A stretch of DNA of 64,000 bases from Syntrophaceae bacterium UBA6087 (GCA_002448235.1 DIXF01000018.1:124001-188000), one strand, 5' to 3'. Numbered from the stretch's first letter, positions 25,902-33,824 are shown. The notes: a model not told the origin generated them from the letters alone. Numbers and translations are program-made.

Positions 25902-27302
25902 ATGGAAGCAGTTATCCACATAGACAATGCCGTAAGGGTGCTCGAAGCGGACCTTGCACCGGAAGTAATCAAGCGCATCGAAGCGGATCTCACCCTGCCC
26001 AACCCGAAGTGGGAGCAGGTGGAAAAATATAAGAGGAGCAGAAGGCGCAACTTCCAGCCCGAGATGCTCGACTACTTCGAGCGGGACAACGGGGTCCTCA
26101 TCCTTCCCCGCGGGTACATTAACCATCTGCTGGGCAGAATGGCCCCCTCTCCCTACATGCTCGTAGACCGAACCCGGATGCTCGATCCGGTGACGTTCGA
26201 CTTTAAGGCGACACTCCACCCCTACCAGGTTCAGGCGGTCCGCGACCTCACCGCCCGGAGGTTCGGCGTGCTCGAAGCGCCACCGGGGGCCGGCAAGACC
26301 GTGATCGCCCTGAACATCATAGCCCGGAGGAAACAGCCTGCCCTCGTGGTCGTTCATACCAAGGAGCTCATGTACCAGTGGCTCAAGCGCGCCGTAGAGT
26401 TTCTGGATATCACCGAAGACGAGGTAGGGCTGATTGGAGACGGAAAAAAACAGACCGGCAGAAAGCTCACCATTGCGATCATCAATTCGCTCTTCAAGGT
26501 CATCGACGAGGTCAAGCCGGCAATCGGCCATCTGATCGTAGATGAGTGCCACCACGTCCCTGCCCGCTCTTTCACCGAGGTTGCCGGCAAGCTCGACACC
26601 GCGTTCATGCTCGGTCTCTCAGCGACGCCCTACCGCCGCGACAAACTCACCCGGATCATCTATTTCTATCTCGGCGACCGTCTTCACCGCATACAGCCTC
26701 GCCAGCTCCAGGACATCCAGAAGATCATGCGGGCGACGCTTCAGGTAAGACATACGAAGTGCGCTTACTACTTCGATTCCGACGAATACCAGTCCATGAT
26801 CTCGGCCCTGATCGCGGACAAGAAGAGAAACGCGCTCATCGCAAGCGACGTGGTCGAGCGCACGAGCTCCGGCGAGAACGGCATCGCCCTGGTCATCTCG
26901 GACCGCGTAGCCCACTGCGAGGAGCTCTTTCGCATGATTTCCGCTAAGGGATCACCCGTATCGCTCCTCACGGGCTCCACTCCCACGACTCAGAGGGCCG
27001 AACTTGTCGAAATGCTGAACAAAACCCGCGACCATATCCTCGTTGCCACGGCGCAGCTCATCGGAGAGGGGTTCGACCTCAAGGCGCTCGACTCCATCTT
27101 CCTTGCGACGCCCATCAAATTTACCGGAAGGGTGAAGCAGTACATCGGCCGCATCCTGCGCATATCCGAAGGCAAGCACGAGGCATTGATCTACGATTAC
27201 GTGGATGAGAACGGCATCCTCAAGAGCAGTTTCCAGTCGCGGCTGGTCGCCTACGAGGATATGGGGGTCCGAATCCGCCTGGCCGATACCCGGCCCCGGT
27301 AG
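25902..27302 (+). CDS. superfamily 2 helicase, XPB/DEAD-like
   Basis: A 466-residue SF2 ATPase. Walker A is EAPPGAGKT with Lys132, motif II is VDECHH, motif III LSATPYRRD, and motif VI in TGRVKQYIGRILR. The N-terminal about 110 residues are a small accessory domain (the LHPYQVQAVRDLTARRFG Q-motif region follows it). Architecture is that of short XPB-like or phage-type restriction helicases without a nuclease domain. It should move on or unwind nucleic acid using ATP. It may share a transcript with the VOC gene upstream. No defence partner is adjacent. Confidence 0.85.
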   Translation: MEAVIHIDNAVRVLEADLAPEVIKRIEADLTLPNPKWEQVEKYKRSRRRNFQPEMLDYFERDNGVLILPRGYINHLLGRMAPSPYMLVDRTRMLDPVTFDFKATLHPYQVQAVRDLTARRFGVLEAPPGAGKTVIALNIIARRKQPALVVVHTKELMYQWLKRAVEFLDITEDEVGLIGDGKKQTGRKLTIAIINSLFKVIDEVKPAIGHLIVDECHHVPARSFTEVAGKLDTAFMLGLSATPYRRDKLTRIIYFYLGDRLHRIQPRQLQDIQKIMRATLQVRHTKCAYYFDSDEYQSMISALIADKKRNALIASDVVERTSSGENGIALVISDRVAHCEELFRMISAKGSPVSLLTGSTPTTQRAELVEMLNKTRDHILVATAQLIGEGFDLKALDSIFLATPIKFTGRVKQYIGRILRISEGKHEALIYDYVDENGILKSSFQSRLVAYEDMGVRIRLADTRPR

Positions 27303-27398
27303 AGAAACATACGTTTCCCTTCGCAGGGCCACTGCAGGAACCGTGTGATTTTTCTCTGCCAAAGTGTCAGTGGAAAAAAACTGAATGAGGAACCATTT

Positions 27399-27452
27399 TG
27401 TCATTTTGTCAAAGCCGGTATGCCCAAAAAAGGCCCTCCTGCCAATCTGTCA
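27399..27452 (+). promoter_or_regulatory. upstream activating elements, locus B
   Basis: TGTCA at 27399 and 27407 form one pair (N3 between), TGCCA at 27440 and TGTCA at 27448 the second. Distances within pairs (8), between pairs (41) and to the promoter (69 from the last element) equal those of locus A exactly. One further lone TGTCA is at 27365. Confidence 0.7.
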
Positions 27453-27488
27453 GTCCACCGAAGCCCTTGCAGTTTTATTAATCATTAT

Positions 27489-27501
27489 TATCAATATGTT
27501 A
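27489..27501 (+). promoter_or_regulatory. IHF-like site, locus B
   Basis: TATCAATATGTTA, a full match to WATCAANNNNTTR, 28 bp upstream of the -24 element as in locus A. Such sites help bend DNA between an enhancer and a sigma-54 promoter. Confidence 0.65.
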
Positions 27502-27516
27502 TAATCTCACTGCCGT

Positions 27517-27532
27517 TGGCACAGACCTTGAT
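27517..27532 (+). promoter_or_regulatory. sigma-54 promoter, locus B
   Basis: TGGCAC-N5-TTGAT. The -24 box is perfect, the -12 box has A for the conserved C, so it may be weaker than locus A. It lies 44 bp before the start codon of the 58-residue gene. Confidence 0.65.
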
Positions 27533-27575
27533 ATATACTTGACAGAAATTAAAAAAAACACAGGAGGACAAGAAA

Positions 27576-27752
27576 ATGCTGACTCTTTGGATCGTAATCG
27601 GATGCTTGTTCATGACAGGGATCGGTATCAGGTTCACATATAGGGTTCTCGGACTCACCGCTGCCGAAGCTACCGCGGTATTCATTCTTATGGTAACCCT
27701 GGTGGGAATCAATACGGCACCGGCAAGAGAACTGCTCATGAGGCTTTTCTAA
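27576..27752 (+). CDS. 58-residue small membrane protein, locus B
   Basis: Paralogue of the gene at 19876 (42 of 58 residues identical; nearly all differences are among small hydrophobic residues). Two predicted membrane segments, the shared I8-G9-x6-I16-G17-x-R19-F20 motif, and a TAAEATAVF stretch at the start of the second helix. Strong ribosome site (AGGAGGAC). First gene of a three-gene operon with an AtpI-like protein and a 35-residue protein. Unknown function; the conserved Arg/Phe at the end of helix 1 and closely packed Gly residues suggest oligomerisation or binding to a larger membrane complex. Confidence 0.88.
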   Translation: MLTLWIVIGCLFMTGIGIRFTYRVLGLTAAEATAVFILMVTLVGINTAPARELLMRLF

Positions 27753-27784
27753 GAAGAAGCTGACCGGCTTGAAGGAGACGTGCC

Positions 27785-28021
27785 ATGAAAAAGGAAAAGA
27801 AAGTAAAGATCCCAAAGGCACTGGCAAACAGGATCACCAGGATCAGCGCCTACAGCATCGTGCTCGTGGCCATGACCTATCTGGGACTCTATGCAGGACT
27901 GTGGCTCGATAAGGTTACCGGCATGGCCCCCAACTTCACGTTTCTCTTCCTGATCATCGGCATCGTGCTCGGCTTCAAGGGTTTCGTCCAAGAGGTAATC
28001 ATCGAAAGGAGGGCGCGCTAA
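27785..28021 (+). CDS. AtpI/AtpZ-family small membrane protein
   Basis: A 78-residue protein with a basic N-terminal tail (MKKEKKVKIPK) and two membrane helices. The YLGLYAGLWLDKVTGMAPNF segment followed by a GIVLGF helix is the pattern of the AtpZ/AtpI proteins that accompany F-type ATP synthase operons and help assemble the c-ring or supply cations. No ATP synthase subunit is in the window, which makes this copy an orphan. It lies between the 58- and 35-residue genes, and its stop overlaps the next start (TAATG), so the three are expressed together. Confidence 0.8.
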   Translation: MKKEKKVKIPKALANRITRISAYSIVLVAMTYLGLYAGLWLDKVTGMAPNFTFLFLIIGIVLGFKGFVQEVIIERRAR

Positions 28022-28128
28022 TGACCCTGCTGTTCATCGCCATCGGCTCTTTTGCCTTTGCGGGTATCGGACTTCGTTTTGCAGCGCGATTCACGCGAAA
28101 GGCTTCCTCCCCTTACCCCATTAAATAG
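28021..28128 (+). CDS. 35-residue small membrane protein, locus B
   Basis: Encodes 35 residues with one membrane helix and a basic C-terminus. Start overlaps the stop of the AtpI-like gene by one base. Residues 8-20 repeat the I-G-x6-I-G-x-R-F motif of the three other small proteins, and it has the same length as the locus A counterpart. Followed by a strong terminator. Function unknown. Confidence 0.75.
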   Translation: MTLLFIAIGSFAFAGIGLRFAARFTRKASSPYPIK

Positions 28129-28130
28129 GT

Positions 28131-28174
28131 ATTCCGCCGATTCGAAGGAGACATCGGCGGAATTCCCTATTTTC
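28131..28174 (+). terminator. intrinsic terminator after locus B
   Basis: Perfect 11-bp inverted repeat ATTCCGCCGAT / ATCGGCGGAAT with an 11-nt loop, then a T-rich tail. Begins 2 bp after the last stop codon. Confidence 0.85.
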
Positions 28175-28254
28175 CAGTCTTCGTTTCACTTCAATCGTAC
28201 CGGCTATAATCCCGGCACTTGTCTAATCCGCAAAAAGCTTCCGCGCTATCATTA

Positions 28255-29220
28255 CTAGACGGCCTCGATGGTCGAGGTGGGTTTTGAGGTGATGTTATAC
28301 GTCACGCTCACTACGCCTGGGATCTCAGCGGTCATGCGGCCGGCCAATTTCTGGAGAATATCGAAATCGAGCCTGGAAGGCGTCGCTGTCTTGGCATCGG
28401 TGCTCTCCCAGCAGCGAACCTCTATCTGGCTGCCATAGTCCCTTTTGCCATTCCTGATTCCCGTAACCTTGTCCTCGTGAAGGATCGCAAGATACTGGAA
28501 TGCTCCGGAGCCGGCGAGCTCTTCTTCCACGATGGCAGTCGCCTCGCGGACCAGAGCAACACGCTCTCGTGTGACTTCTCCTATGATCCTCGCAGCCAGT
28601 GCAGGCCCCGGGAAAGGCGGCCGGTTGTATACCCCATGGGGCAGGCACAGGGCTTCGCCAATCTTCCTCACCCCCGGTTTTCTCAGTTCGATGAGGGGCT
28701 CGATGACTTCGTAGCCGAACTGCCCCACCGTGTCGATGCCGAGCTGTGCCAGAATATTGTGCTGCCTTTTAACCCCGGCGACTGTCTCCTCAACATCCGT
28801 AAAGATCGTCCCCTGCAGCAGAAACCGTGCCCCGCTCTTTTTCACGAGCTCGCCGAATACGTCCTTGTAGAAGGTCTGGGTAATGGCCTCTCTCTTCTCC
28901 TCCGGGTCTGTAAGGCCCTTGAGCGCAGCGAAGAACCGGTCTTTGGCATCGATGATCTCGATGGGGATGCCGAGGTTCATGAACTGCTCCGCAATCTGCT
29001 CAGGCTCATCTTTACGCATGATGCCGTTGTCGATGAAATAGGCCTTGAGCCTGTTTCCCAGAGCTTTGTGGCCGAGGGCCGTCACCACCGAAGAATCGAC
29101 GCCGCCGGAGAGCGCATTGACGGCAAATCCCTCACCTACTGCAGCGGAGAGCTCTTGTGACTTCCGGGCGATGAACTGCGCAGGATCAAGACGATCCAGG
29201 GTTATCTCTTTAATCTCCAT
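28255..29220 (-). CDS. GMP synthase ATP-pyrophosphatase subunit (stand-alone)
   Basis: ATPPase half of GMP synthase: adenylylates XMP and transfers ammonia to make GMP. The PP-loop is SGGVDSS (38-44), and the family segments NRPPFPGPALAARIIGEVT (here Ala where Gly is usual) and the C-terminal dimerisation end ITSKPTSTIEAV are present. The 321-residue chain lacks the glutamine amidotransferase domain that bacterial GuaA carries, as in archaeal split enzymes. No amidotransferase gene is nearby, so ammonia must come from another subunit or be used directly. It could also be a paralogue with altered substrate. Ribosome site GGGAGGAG is good. Confidence 0.85.
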   Translation of the reverse strand: MEIKEITLDRLDPAQFIARKSQELSAAVGEGFAVNALSGGVDSSVVTALGHKALGNRLKAYFIDNGIMRKDEPEQIAEQFMNLGIPIEIIDAKDRFFAALKGLTDPEEKREAITQTFYKDVFGELVKKSGARFLLQGTIFTDVEETVAGVKRQHNILAQLGIDTVGQFGYEVIEPLIELRKPGVRKIGEALCLPHGVYNRPPFPGPALAARIIGEVTRERVALVREATAIVEEELAGSGAFQYLAILHEDKVTGIRNGKRDYGSQIEVRCWESTDAKTATPSRLDFDILQKLAGRMTAEIPGVVSVTYNITSKPTSTIEAV

Positions 29221-29287
29221 AGAAAGCTCCTCCCATCAGAAATGGTATACCTGTTCTTAAAAGGTATCCGAATGAATTGCAAGAGAT

Positions 29288-29437
29288 ATGGCAGCTGAGA
29301 CCCTTCTCGATTTTCCCCTTTTTCCTTTTTTTGCGGTCCTGCGGTCGCTCACCTGGGAAGAGGCCCAGACCCTGGCCAGGCCGTTGGGCCTGTATGACGT
29401 GACGGACCCGGGCCTGCCGGCATCAACCGGAGCTTGA
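29288..29437 (+). CDS. possible 49-residue protein
   Basis: An open frame of 49 codons (starting Met-Ala-Ala-Glu-Thr) in the gap between the GMP synthase subunit gene and the acyl-CoA dehydrogenases. Ribosome site is weak (AGAG). No motif recognised and the Pro/Phe-rich start is not typical; it may be chance. The remaining bases of this 260-bp gap hold a TATACC box at 29246. Confidence 0.2.
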   Translation: MAAETLLDFPLFPFFAVLRSLTWEEAQTLARPLGLYDVTDPGLPASTGA

Positions 29438-29481
29438 AGGCGATTAAGCCTCTCTCATAAGCGCACCGGCGGCGCTCGATA

Positions 29482-30834
29482 CTATACCGTCCCGGCGAAT
29501 GCCGACCGTGTCAGCTCGGCATCCCACTGGTGCTCGATGATCGCGAGGCGGTTGATCTGGTTGGTGCCTTCGTAGATCTGCGTGAGCCGTGAATCCCTCC
29601 AGAGCCTTTCCGCTCCGTTGTCGTGGACATATCCGTGGTCGCCCATGATCTCTAAAGCCTTGGTGCAGACGTGGAAGGCGATGTCGGACGCCGCGACCTT
29701 GGCCGCGGCCGATGCCGACTGATAGCACCTGAACTGGCTGCAGCTGTGCCATATCAGGGCACGGGCGGACCAGAGCTTGACGATCATGTCGGAGAGCTCG
29801 ATCTGAATATCCTGGTAATCGATAAGCCTTTTTGGCCCGAGCATGGTTTTGCGGCAGAACTCGAGTGCCCTCTCGAATGCTCCGCGCGCATGCCCCAGGG
29901 CCATGGCCCCCACCACGGGCCGGGAATAGTTCAGGACATTGCGGTTGTTCGGCCAGCCGCTCCTGAGCCTTCCCACGATGTTCCTGTCCGGGACAAAGAC
30001 GTCTTCCAGGATCAGCTCGGCTGCATCCGCGGCCCGCTGCCCCAGCTTGTGCTCACGCCGTCCGATGGAATATCCAGGCATGCCTTTCTCGATGAGGAAG
30101 CACGTCCAGGATTCAAGCCCTTCGCCTTCCAGCTTTGCGAAAAGGGTCACCTTGTCAGCGATGGCGCCGTCCGAGATAAAGCATTTCCGGCCGTTGATCG
30201 AATAGCCTCCGGGCACTTTTTTCGCCGTGGTCACCAGTTGGGCAAAGGCTCCTCCCTCGGTTTCCTCCACATCGGAACCTGCGCCCGGCTCGGTGATGGC
30301 AAAGGCCATGACTGAAGGCCTTCCCAGAAATGTCTTTGCATAGAGCGGGAGAAGGTGACGGAAAAAGGTGGGGATATGGCCGCTCATGAGCAGCGGGGCA
30401 CACCCGAGGTGGTGGGCCATGAGCAGCAGCGCGAGACCTCCGCACTCTGCCGCAAACTCTTCTGCTATGACCGCGGCCTGAAACGATGCGGACTTGAGAA
30501 AATAACTCCCGGGGAAGGCCGTCCCCAGGGGCATTGCAAGCAGGATGGTCTGAAACCCCTGTCGTGAGGCCTTGATGATTATGGGCCTGGTGTCGTATTC
30601 ATGCGGCGAGATATCAGCAGCAGCGGCGCAGGGACGGATGTGCTCCCTGGCGAAGGCTCTTGCCCGCCTTCTCCAGACCCTGGCGCCGAAGGGGAGAAGG
30701 TTGGTGTCGTGTTCCCATATGGTCATCTCCCGGTTATCCATGAGCAGCCTGCCGAAGAAGTCGAGATTCTGCACCGAGTTCCTTACCTTCAGCGATTCTA
30801 TCCTGGCTGCAATCCCTGCATCGGGCATGCTCAT
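29482..30834 (-). CDS. acyl-CoA dehydrogenase, subunit with catalytic Glu
   Basis: FAD-dependent acyl-CoA dehydrogenase, 450 residues, somewhat longer than the 380-390 typical because of an N-terminal extension. FAD/substrate segments FAITEPGAGSDV and KCFISDGAIADKVTLFA are present, and the catalytic base is Glu422 in the IYEGTNQIN motif. The start overlaps the stop of the next upstream gene (a second acyl-CoA dehydrogenase that lacks this Glu), so the two are coupled and may form a heteromer, as known for steroid-degrading FadE pairs. The acyl substrate is unknown. Confidence 0.9.
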   Translation of the reverse strand: MSMPDAGIAARIESLKVRNSVQNLDFFGRLLMDNREMTIWEHDTNLLPFGARVWRRRARAFAREHIRPCAAAADISPHEYDTRPIIIKASRQGFQTILLAMPLGTAFPGSYFLKSASFQAAVIAEEFAAECGGLALLLMAHHLGCAPLLMSGHIPTFFRHLLPLYAKTFLGRPSVMAFAITEPGAGSDVEETEGGAFAQLVTTAKKVPGGYSINGRKCFISDGAIADKVTLFAKLEGEGLESWTCFLIEKGMPGYSIGRREHKLGQRAADAAELILEDVFVPDRNIVGRLRSGWPNNRNVLNYSRPVVGAMALGHARGAFERALEFCRKTMLGPKRLIDYQDIQIELSDMIVKLWSARALIWHSCSQFRCYQSASAAAKVAASDIAFHVCTKALEIMGDHGYVHDNGAERLWRDSRLTQIYEGTNQINRLAIIEHQWDAELTRSAFAGTV

Positions 30835-32009
30835 GCGGTCACCTCCTTTCCTGCTTCGAAGATGAAGAGCTCAAGACTATTGGGCGAGCACCCGGCGCTT
30901 TTCAGGACAGCGGCATCGCGAAGGCGTTTTTCCATGCCGTAGTCTTCCATGTAGCCGTAGCCTCCGAACACCTGAAGGGAATCGGTTACAGCCTGGAAAC
31001 AAAGGTCCGTTACCATGAGCTTAGCGACTGCACACTGTTTGAGAAGTCCTCTGCTTTCCAGGCCAAGGCTCGACACCTGGTTCAAGTGAGCATGCGCCGC
31101 CTCGGCTCGTGCTTCGGAGAGAGCGATGAGCTTCTGTATCGCGGGATGGCTTTCGATCATGGCCCCGCCCTGGTAGCGGGTCGACGCATATGCTCTCGCA
31201 GCCCTCACCGCACCGCGGGCAATGCCTGCGGCGACTGCCGCTATGCCGAGCCAGTTGATGCACAGGGCCTGCTTCACGAGGGCTGCGGCATTGCCCTCAT
31301 CGAGCCGGGCCGAGTTAATCACCTCCACGTTTTCGAAATCTATATGGAGCACATCGCATGCCCTCAGGCCGGTCCTTCCCGATACAGACCGGATACGGAC
31401 GCCTCCGGATGCTGCGGGGACCAGGAACAAACCCCATCCGCGATCTTTCTCATCCTCGACCCTGCATGCCACTATGAACGACTCCACCCCTTTCATGGCA
31501 TACACAAAAGACTTCTCCCCGCTGATTGTAAACCCCTGGCCGGTCGGGCACGCCCGGGTCATTATCCGGGCCGGTGCATCAGCGCAAGGATCGAAAAGAG
31601 TCCCATGCCCGGGTGGACCGTACCCCTCCTGCAGGGCGAGCGCTGCAATTTTAGGCGGATCGGTAAGCTCCCTGCCCGACAGGGATACGACGAGCGAAGA
31701 CAGTCCCTGGCTGTGGAGATTCATGGCAATCCCGCCGCACACCGAAGCGATGATCGAAAGCATGTTTACCGAGAGCTGCATATCGCTTTCCCGGACGGAA
31801 GCGCCCCAGATCCCGTATTCATACCCGGGCATCCGCTTATCCGGAGAAGCGGCAAGACCGATCTCGAAGGCCTTGTCCAGAAGCTCCGGGACTTTTCCGA
31901 GATCTCCGTCCGGGGTATCGCCCCCGAATATGGGCAGCACCGCTTTCCGGGCAAACGATTCGGTGAGGTCGATGAATTCCCTTTCCCCAGTGTACAACGA
32001 AAGGCCCAT
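30831..32009 (-). CDS. acyl-CoA dehydrogenase homologue lacking the catalytic Glu
   Basis: A 392-residue acyl-CoA dehydrogenase-fold protein. Fold segments are clear: ALQEGYGPPGHG, GEKSFVYAMKGVESFIVA, and DSLQVFGGYGYMEDYGMEKRLRDA. In the usual place of YEGT-N-Q the sequence is KSAGCSPNSLE, so the common catalytic glutamate is absent. It overlaps the start of the active paralogue downstream by 4 bp. It probably binds FAD or only supports its partner. Start at 32009 is chosen for the AAGGAGG ribosome site; an in-frame codon 45 bp upstream is less likely. Divergent to the decarboxylase-family gene. Confidence 0.85.
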   Translation of the reverse strand: MGLSLYTGEREFIDLTESFARKAVLPIFGGDTPDGDLGKVPELLDKAFEIGLAASPDKRMPGYEYGIWGASVRESDMQLSVNMLSIIASVCGGIAMNLHSQGLSSLVVSLSGRELTDPPKIAALALQEGYGPPGHGTLFDPCADAPARIMTRACPTGQGFTISGEKSFVYAMKGVESFIVACRVEDEKDRGWGLFLVPAASGGVRIRSVSGRTGLRACDVLHIDFENVEVINSARLDEGNAAALVKQALCINWLGIAAVAAGIARGAVRAARAYASTRYQGGAMIESHPAIQKLIALSEARAEAAHAHLNQVSSLGLESRGLLKQCAVAKLMVTDLCFQAVTDSLQVFGGYGYMEDYGMEKRLRDAAVLKSAGCSPNSLELFIFEAGKEVTA

Positions 32010-32094
32010 ATAATCCTCCTTGTTCATAAAAACAAAACGGCAAAAAAGATGCATCTCCCCAGAGAGATACGGTAAAAGATAACGGGAAGCACCT

Positions 32095-32129
32095 CGGGTA
32101 TCAATAATAAAATGATATACCCGTTCTAA
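32095..32129. promoter_or_regulatory. candidate operator in the divergent region of the acyl-CoA dehydrogenase and decarboxylase-family genes
   Basis: Imperfect inverted repeat CGGGTATCA / TGATATACCCG (32095-32103 and 32113-32123). The right arm runs into GTTCTAA, and 32111-32129 matches 29241-29259 upstream of the GMP synthase subunit gene at 16 of 19 bases. A TetR dimer would fit; the TetR gene at 33189 is the nearest candidate. Confidence 0.4.
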
Positions 32130-32202
32130 TGGATTGTATTTCCTGCAGAGTCATTTATAATATCATTATATAATCTTACATGTATCCTGAGGAGGGTTCC
32201 CG

Positions 32203-33096
32203 ATGACGCACCACAATACGCACAAACATCACAAAAGCCATTCAGGAGACGATTTCTTCGAAGGTGTCGAACAGGTCGACGTATGGGCGGCAGGATCAAA
32301 GGTCAAGCTCCCCATCTTTTACCGTGCGGCCCGGGCCCATGTGGCGATCTTCCCTGCAAGCATCCTGGCGTTGAAGAAGCTGCTCCCCGACCCCAGGTTC
32401 ACCCCGGCTCAGATGCTCCCGGGCATCGGCGGACTGGGAATCGCCTGCTTCGAATACCATGACACCGACGTGGGCCCGTACAACGAGGTTGCCTTTACCG
32501 TGCTGCTCAACAACCCGGACATCATGGCCGTTCCCGGCTACAATATCCTGCGCCAGCTCATCCGGTTCAACTTTTACCCGTACATCCACCACCTGCCCGT
32601 CACCACCGAAGCGGCCCTGCGGTGGGGCATCGATTTCGCAGGCTTCCCCAAGTTCCTCGCCGACATCGATTTCGAGGATACCGATTCGTGGCTAAGCTGC
32701 TCGCTCAAGGAAAAGGACGAGTTCATCATGAGGCTCAAAGGCAGAAAGATCGCCACCCCCATGAGCAGGCTGATGAAGTTCCTCATCCGGCTATACCAGT
32801 ACAAGCAGCCCCAGTACACCGAGTTCAAGATGAACGCCGTGAAGCTGGGCATCTCGCTGAACCCGGCCGATGTGGAGCTTGAGATCGGCAAGACCCACCC
32901 CATTGCAAAGGAGCTCTCCGACACCCTGCTCATGAAAAGGGCGATCATGTACTTCTCCATCCCCAGTGTCCAGATCATCCTCTACGGGCCGGAGAACATG
33001 TCGCTGCCCCTGGTCAATCTCCTCTTCCAGGAAGGCATGCGCATCGATCTCGACGGGCTCAGGAAGGGCCGCAGCCACAAGAAAAAGGAGAAGTGA
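32203..33096 (+). CDS. acetoacetate decarboxylase-family protein
   Basis: A 297-residue protein of the ADC fold. The segments GPYNEVAFTVLL (91-102), LPVTTEAALRWGIDFAGFPK (131-150) and IFYRAARAH align with the family; Lys150 in GFPK lies in the region of the Schiff-base lysine of acetoacetate decarboxylase. A His-rich N-terminal tail (first 14 residues) is unusual. True ADC or a relative acting on another acyl chain; the catabolic neighbourhood (acyl-CoA dehydrogenases divergent, TetR next) fits either. Good ribosome site (GAGGAGG). Confidence 0.72.
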   Translation: MTHHNTHKHHKSHSGDDFFEGVEQVDVWAAGSKVKLPIFYRAARAHVAIFPASILALKKLLPDPRFTPAQMLPGIGGLGIACFEYHDTDVGPYNEVAFTVLLNNPDIMAVPGYNILRQLIRFNFYPYIHHLPVTTEAALRWGIDFAGFPKFLADIDFEDTDSWLSCSLKEKDEFIMRLKGRKIATPMSRLMKFLIRLYQYKQPQYTEFKMNAVKLGISLNPADVELEIGKTHPIAKELSDTLLMKRAIMYFSIPSVQIILYGPENMSLPLVNLLFQEGMRIDLDGLRKGRSHKKKEK

Positions 33097-33188
33097 GGGA
33101 GAAAGGCCATATCGCTGCGCCCGGCAGGGAATCTTCTTATTGACAGGGATCGGGAATCCGGTAGTAATGGTGCCGGGCGGCAGGTTAT

Positions 33189-33824
33189 ATGAGCGAGAAG
33201 ACAGTTATTTCAAAAGGCATGAGGACGAGGGCCCGCATTCTCAGGGAGGCCATGGAGCTCTTCAACACAAAAGGCTACCATGCCACCAGCATATCGGACA
33301 TTATCGAGGCAAGCGGGGTGCAGCGGGGCAACCTCTACTTCCATTTCAAAAACAAGGAAGATTTAGCCCTTGCCCTGATCGAAACGGCCCACAAGGAATA
33401 CCTTGCATACCTCAATACGCGGGCAAGAGGACGCAGCGGCATGGCCAAGCTCGACGGCGTCCTGGATGCCATCTATGAATACCACTTTGGAAAGAACTTC
33501 GTGGGCGGGTGCATCTTCGGCAACATCGCCCTCGAGATGGGAGATCAGAACGCCGATTTCCGCAGCGCAATCAGAACCGTGTTCGACCAGTGGGCATGCC
33601 TCATCGCAACGCTGCTGGAAGAGGCGCTCCGCCAGGGCGAGCTGTCAACGCACATGGAGCCGTACATGCTGGCGCGGCACATCGTCGCCTCTCTGGAGGG
33701 CGGGATCATGCTCTCCCGGCTTACCAAGGATAAAAAAGATATCCTGAACTCCCTCGACGCAATCCGCACCCTGCTCAGGCCGGGCCGGGGGATGGAAGTA
33801 CCGCTACACCATCCGGGGCCATGA
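33189..33824 (+). CDS. TetR/AcrR-family regulator
   Basis: A 211-residue TetR repressor: DNA-binding N-terminus with the helix-turn-helix in ATSISDIIEASGVQRGNLYFHFKNKEDL (about residues 32-59) and a C-terminal ligand domain. The motif GNLYFHFKNKEDL is the usual one. It follows the ADC-family gene by 93 bp and converges with the carboxylase genes, overlapping the carboxyltransferase 3' end by 21 bp, so the two transcripts can interfere. Likely controls the acyl-CoA genes; the ligand may be an acyl-CoA. Confidence 0.88.
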   Translation: MSEKTVISKGMRTRARILREAMELFNTKGYHATSISDIIEASGVQRGNLYFHFKNKEDLALALIETAHKEYLAYLNTRARGRSGMAKLDGVLDAIYEYHFGKNFVGGCIFGNIALEMGDQNADFRSAIRTVFDQWACLIATLLEEALRQGELSTHMEPYMLARHIVASLEGGIMLSRLTKDKKDILNSLDAIRTLLRPGRGMEVPLHHPGP

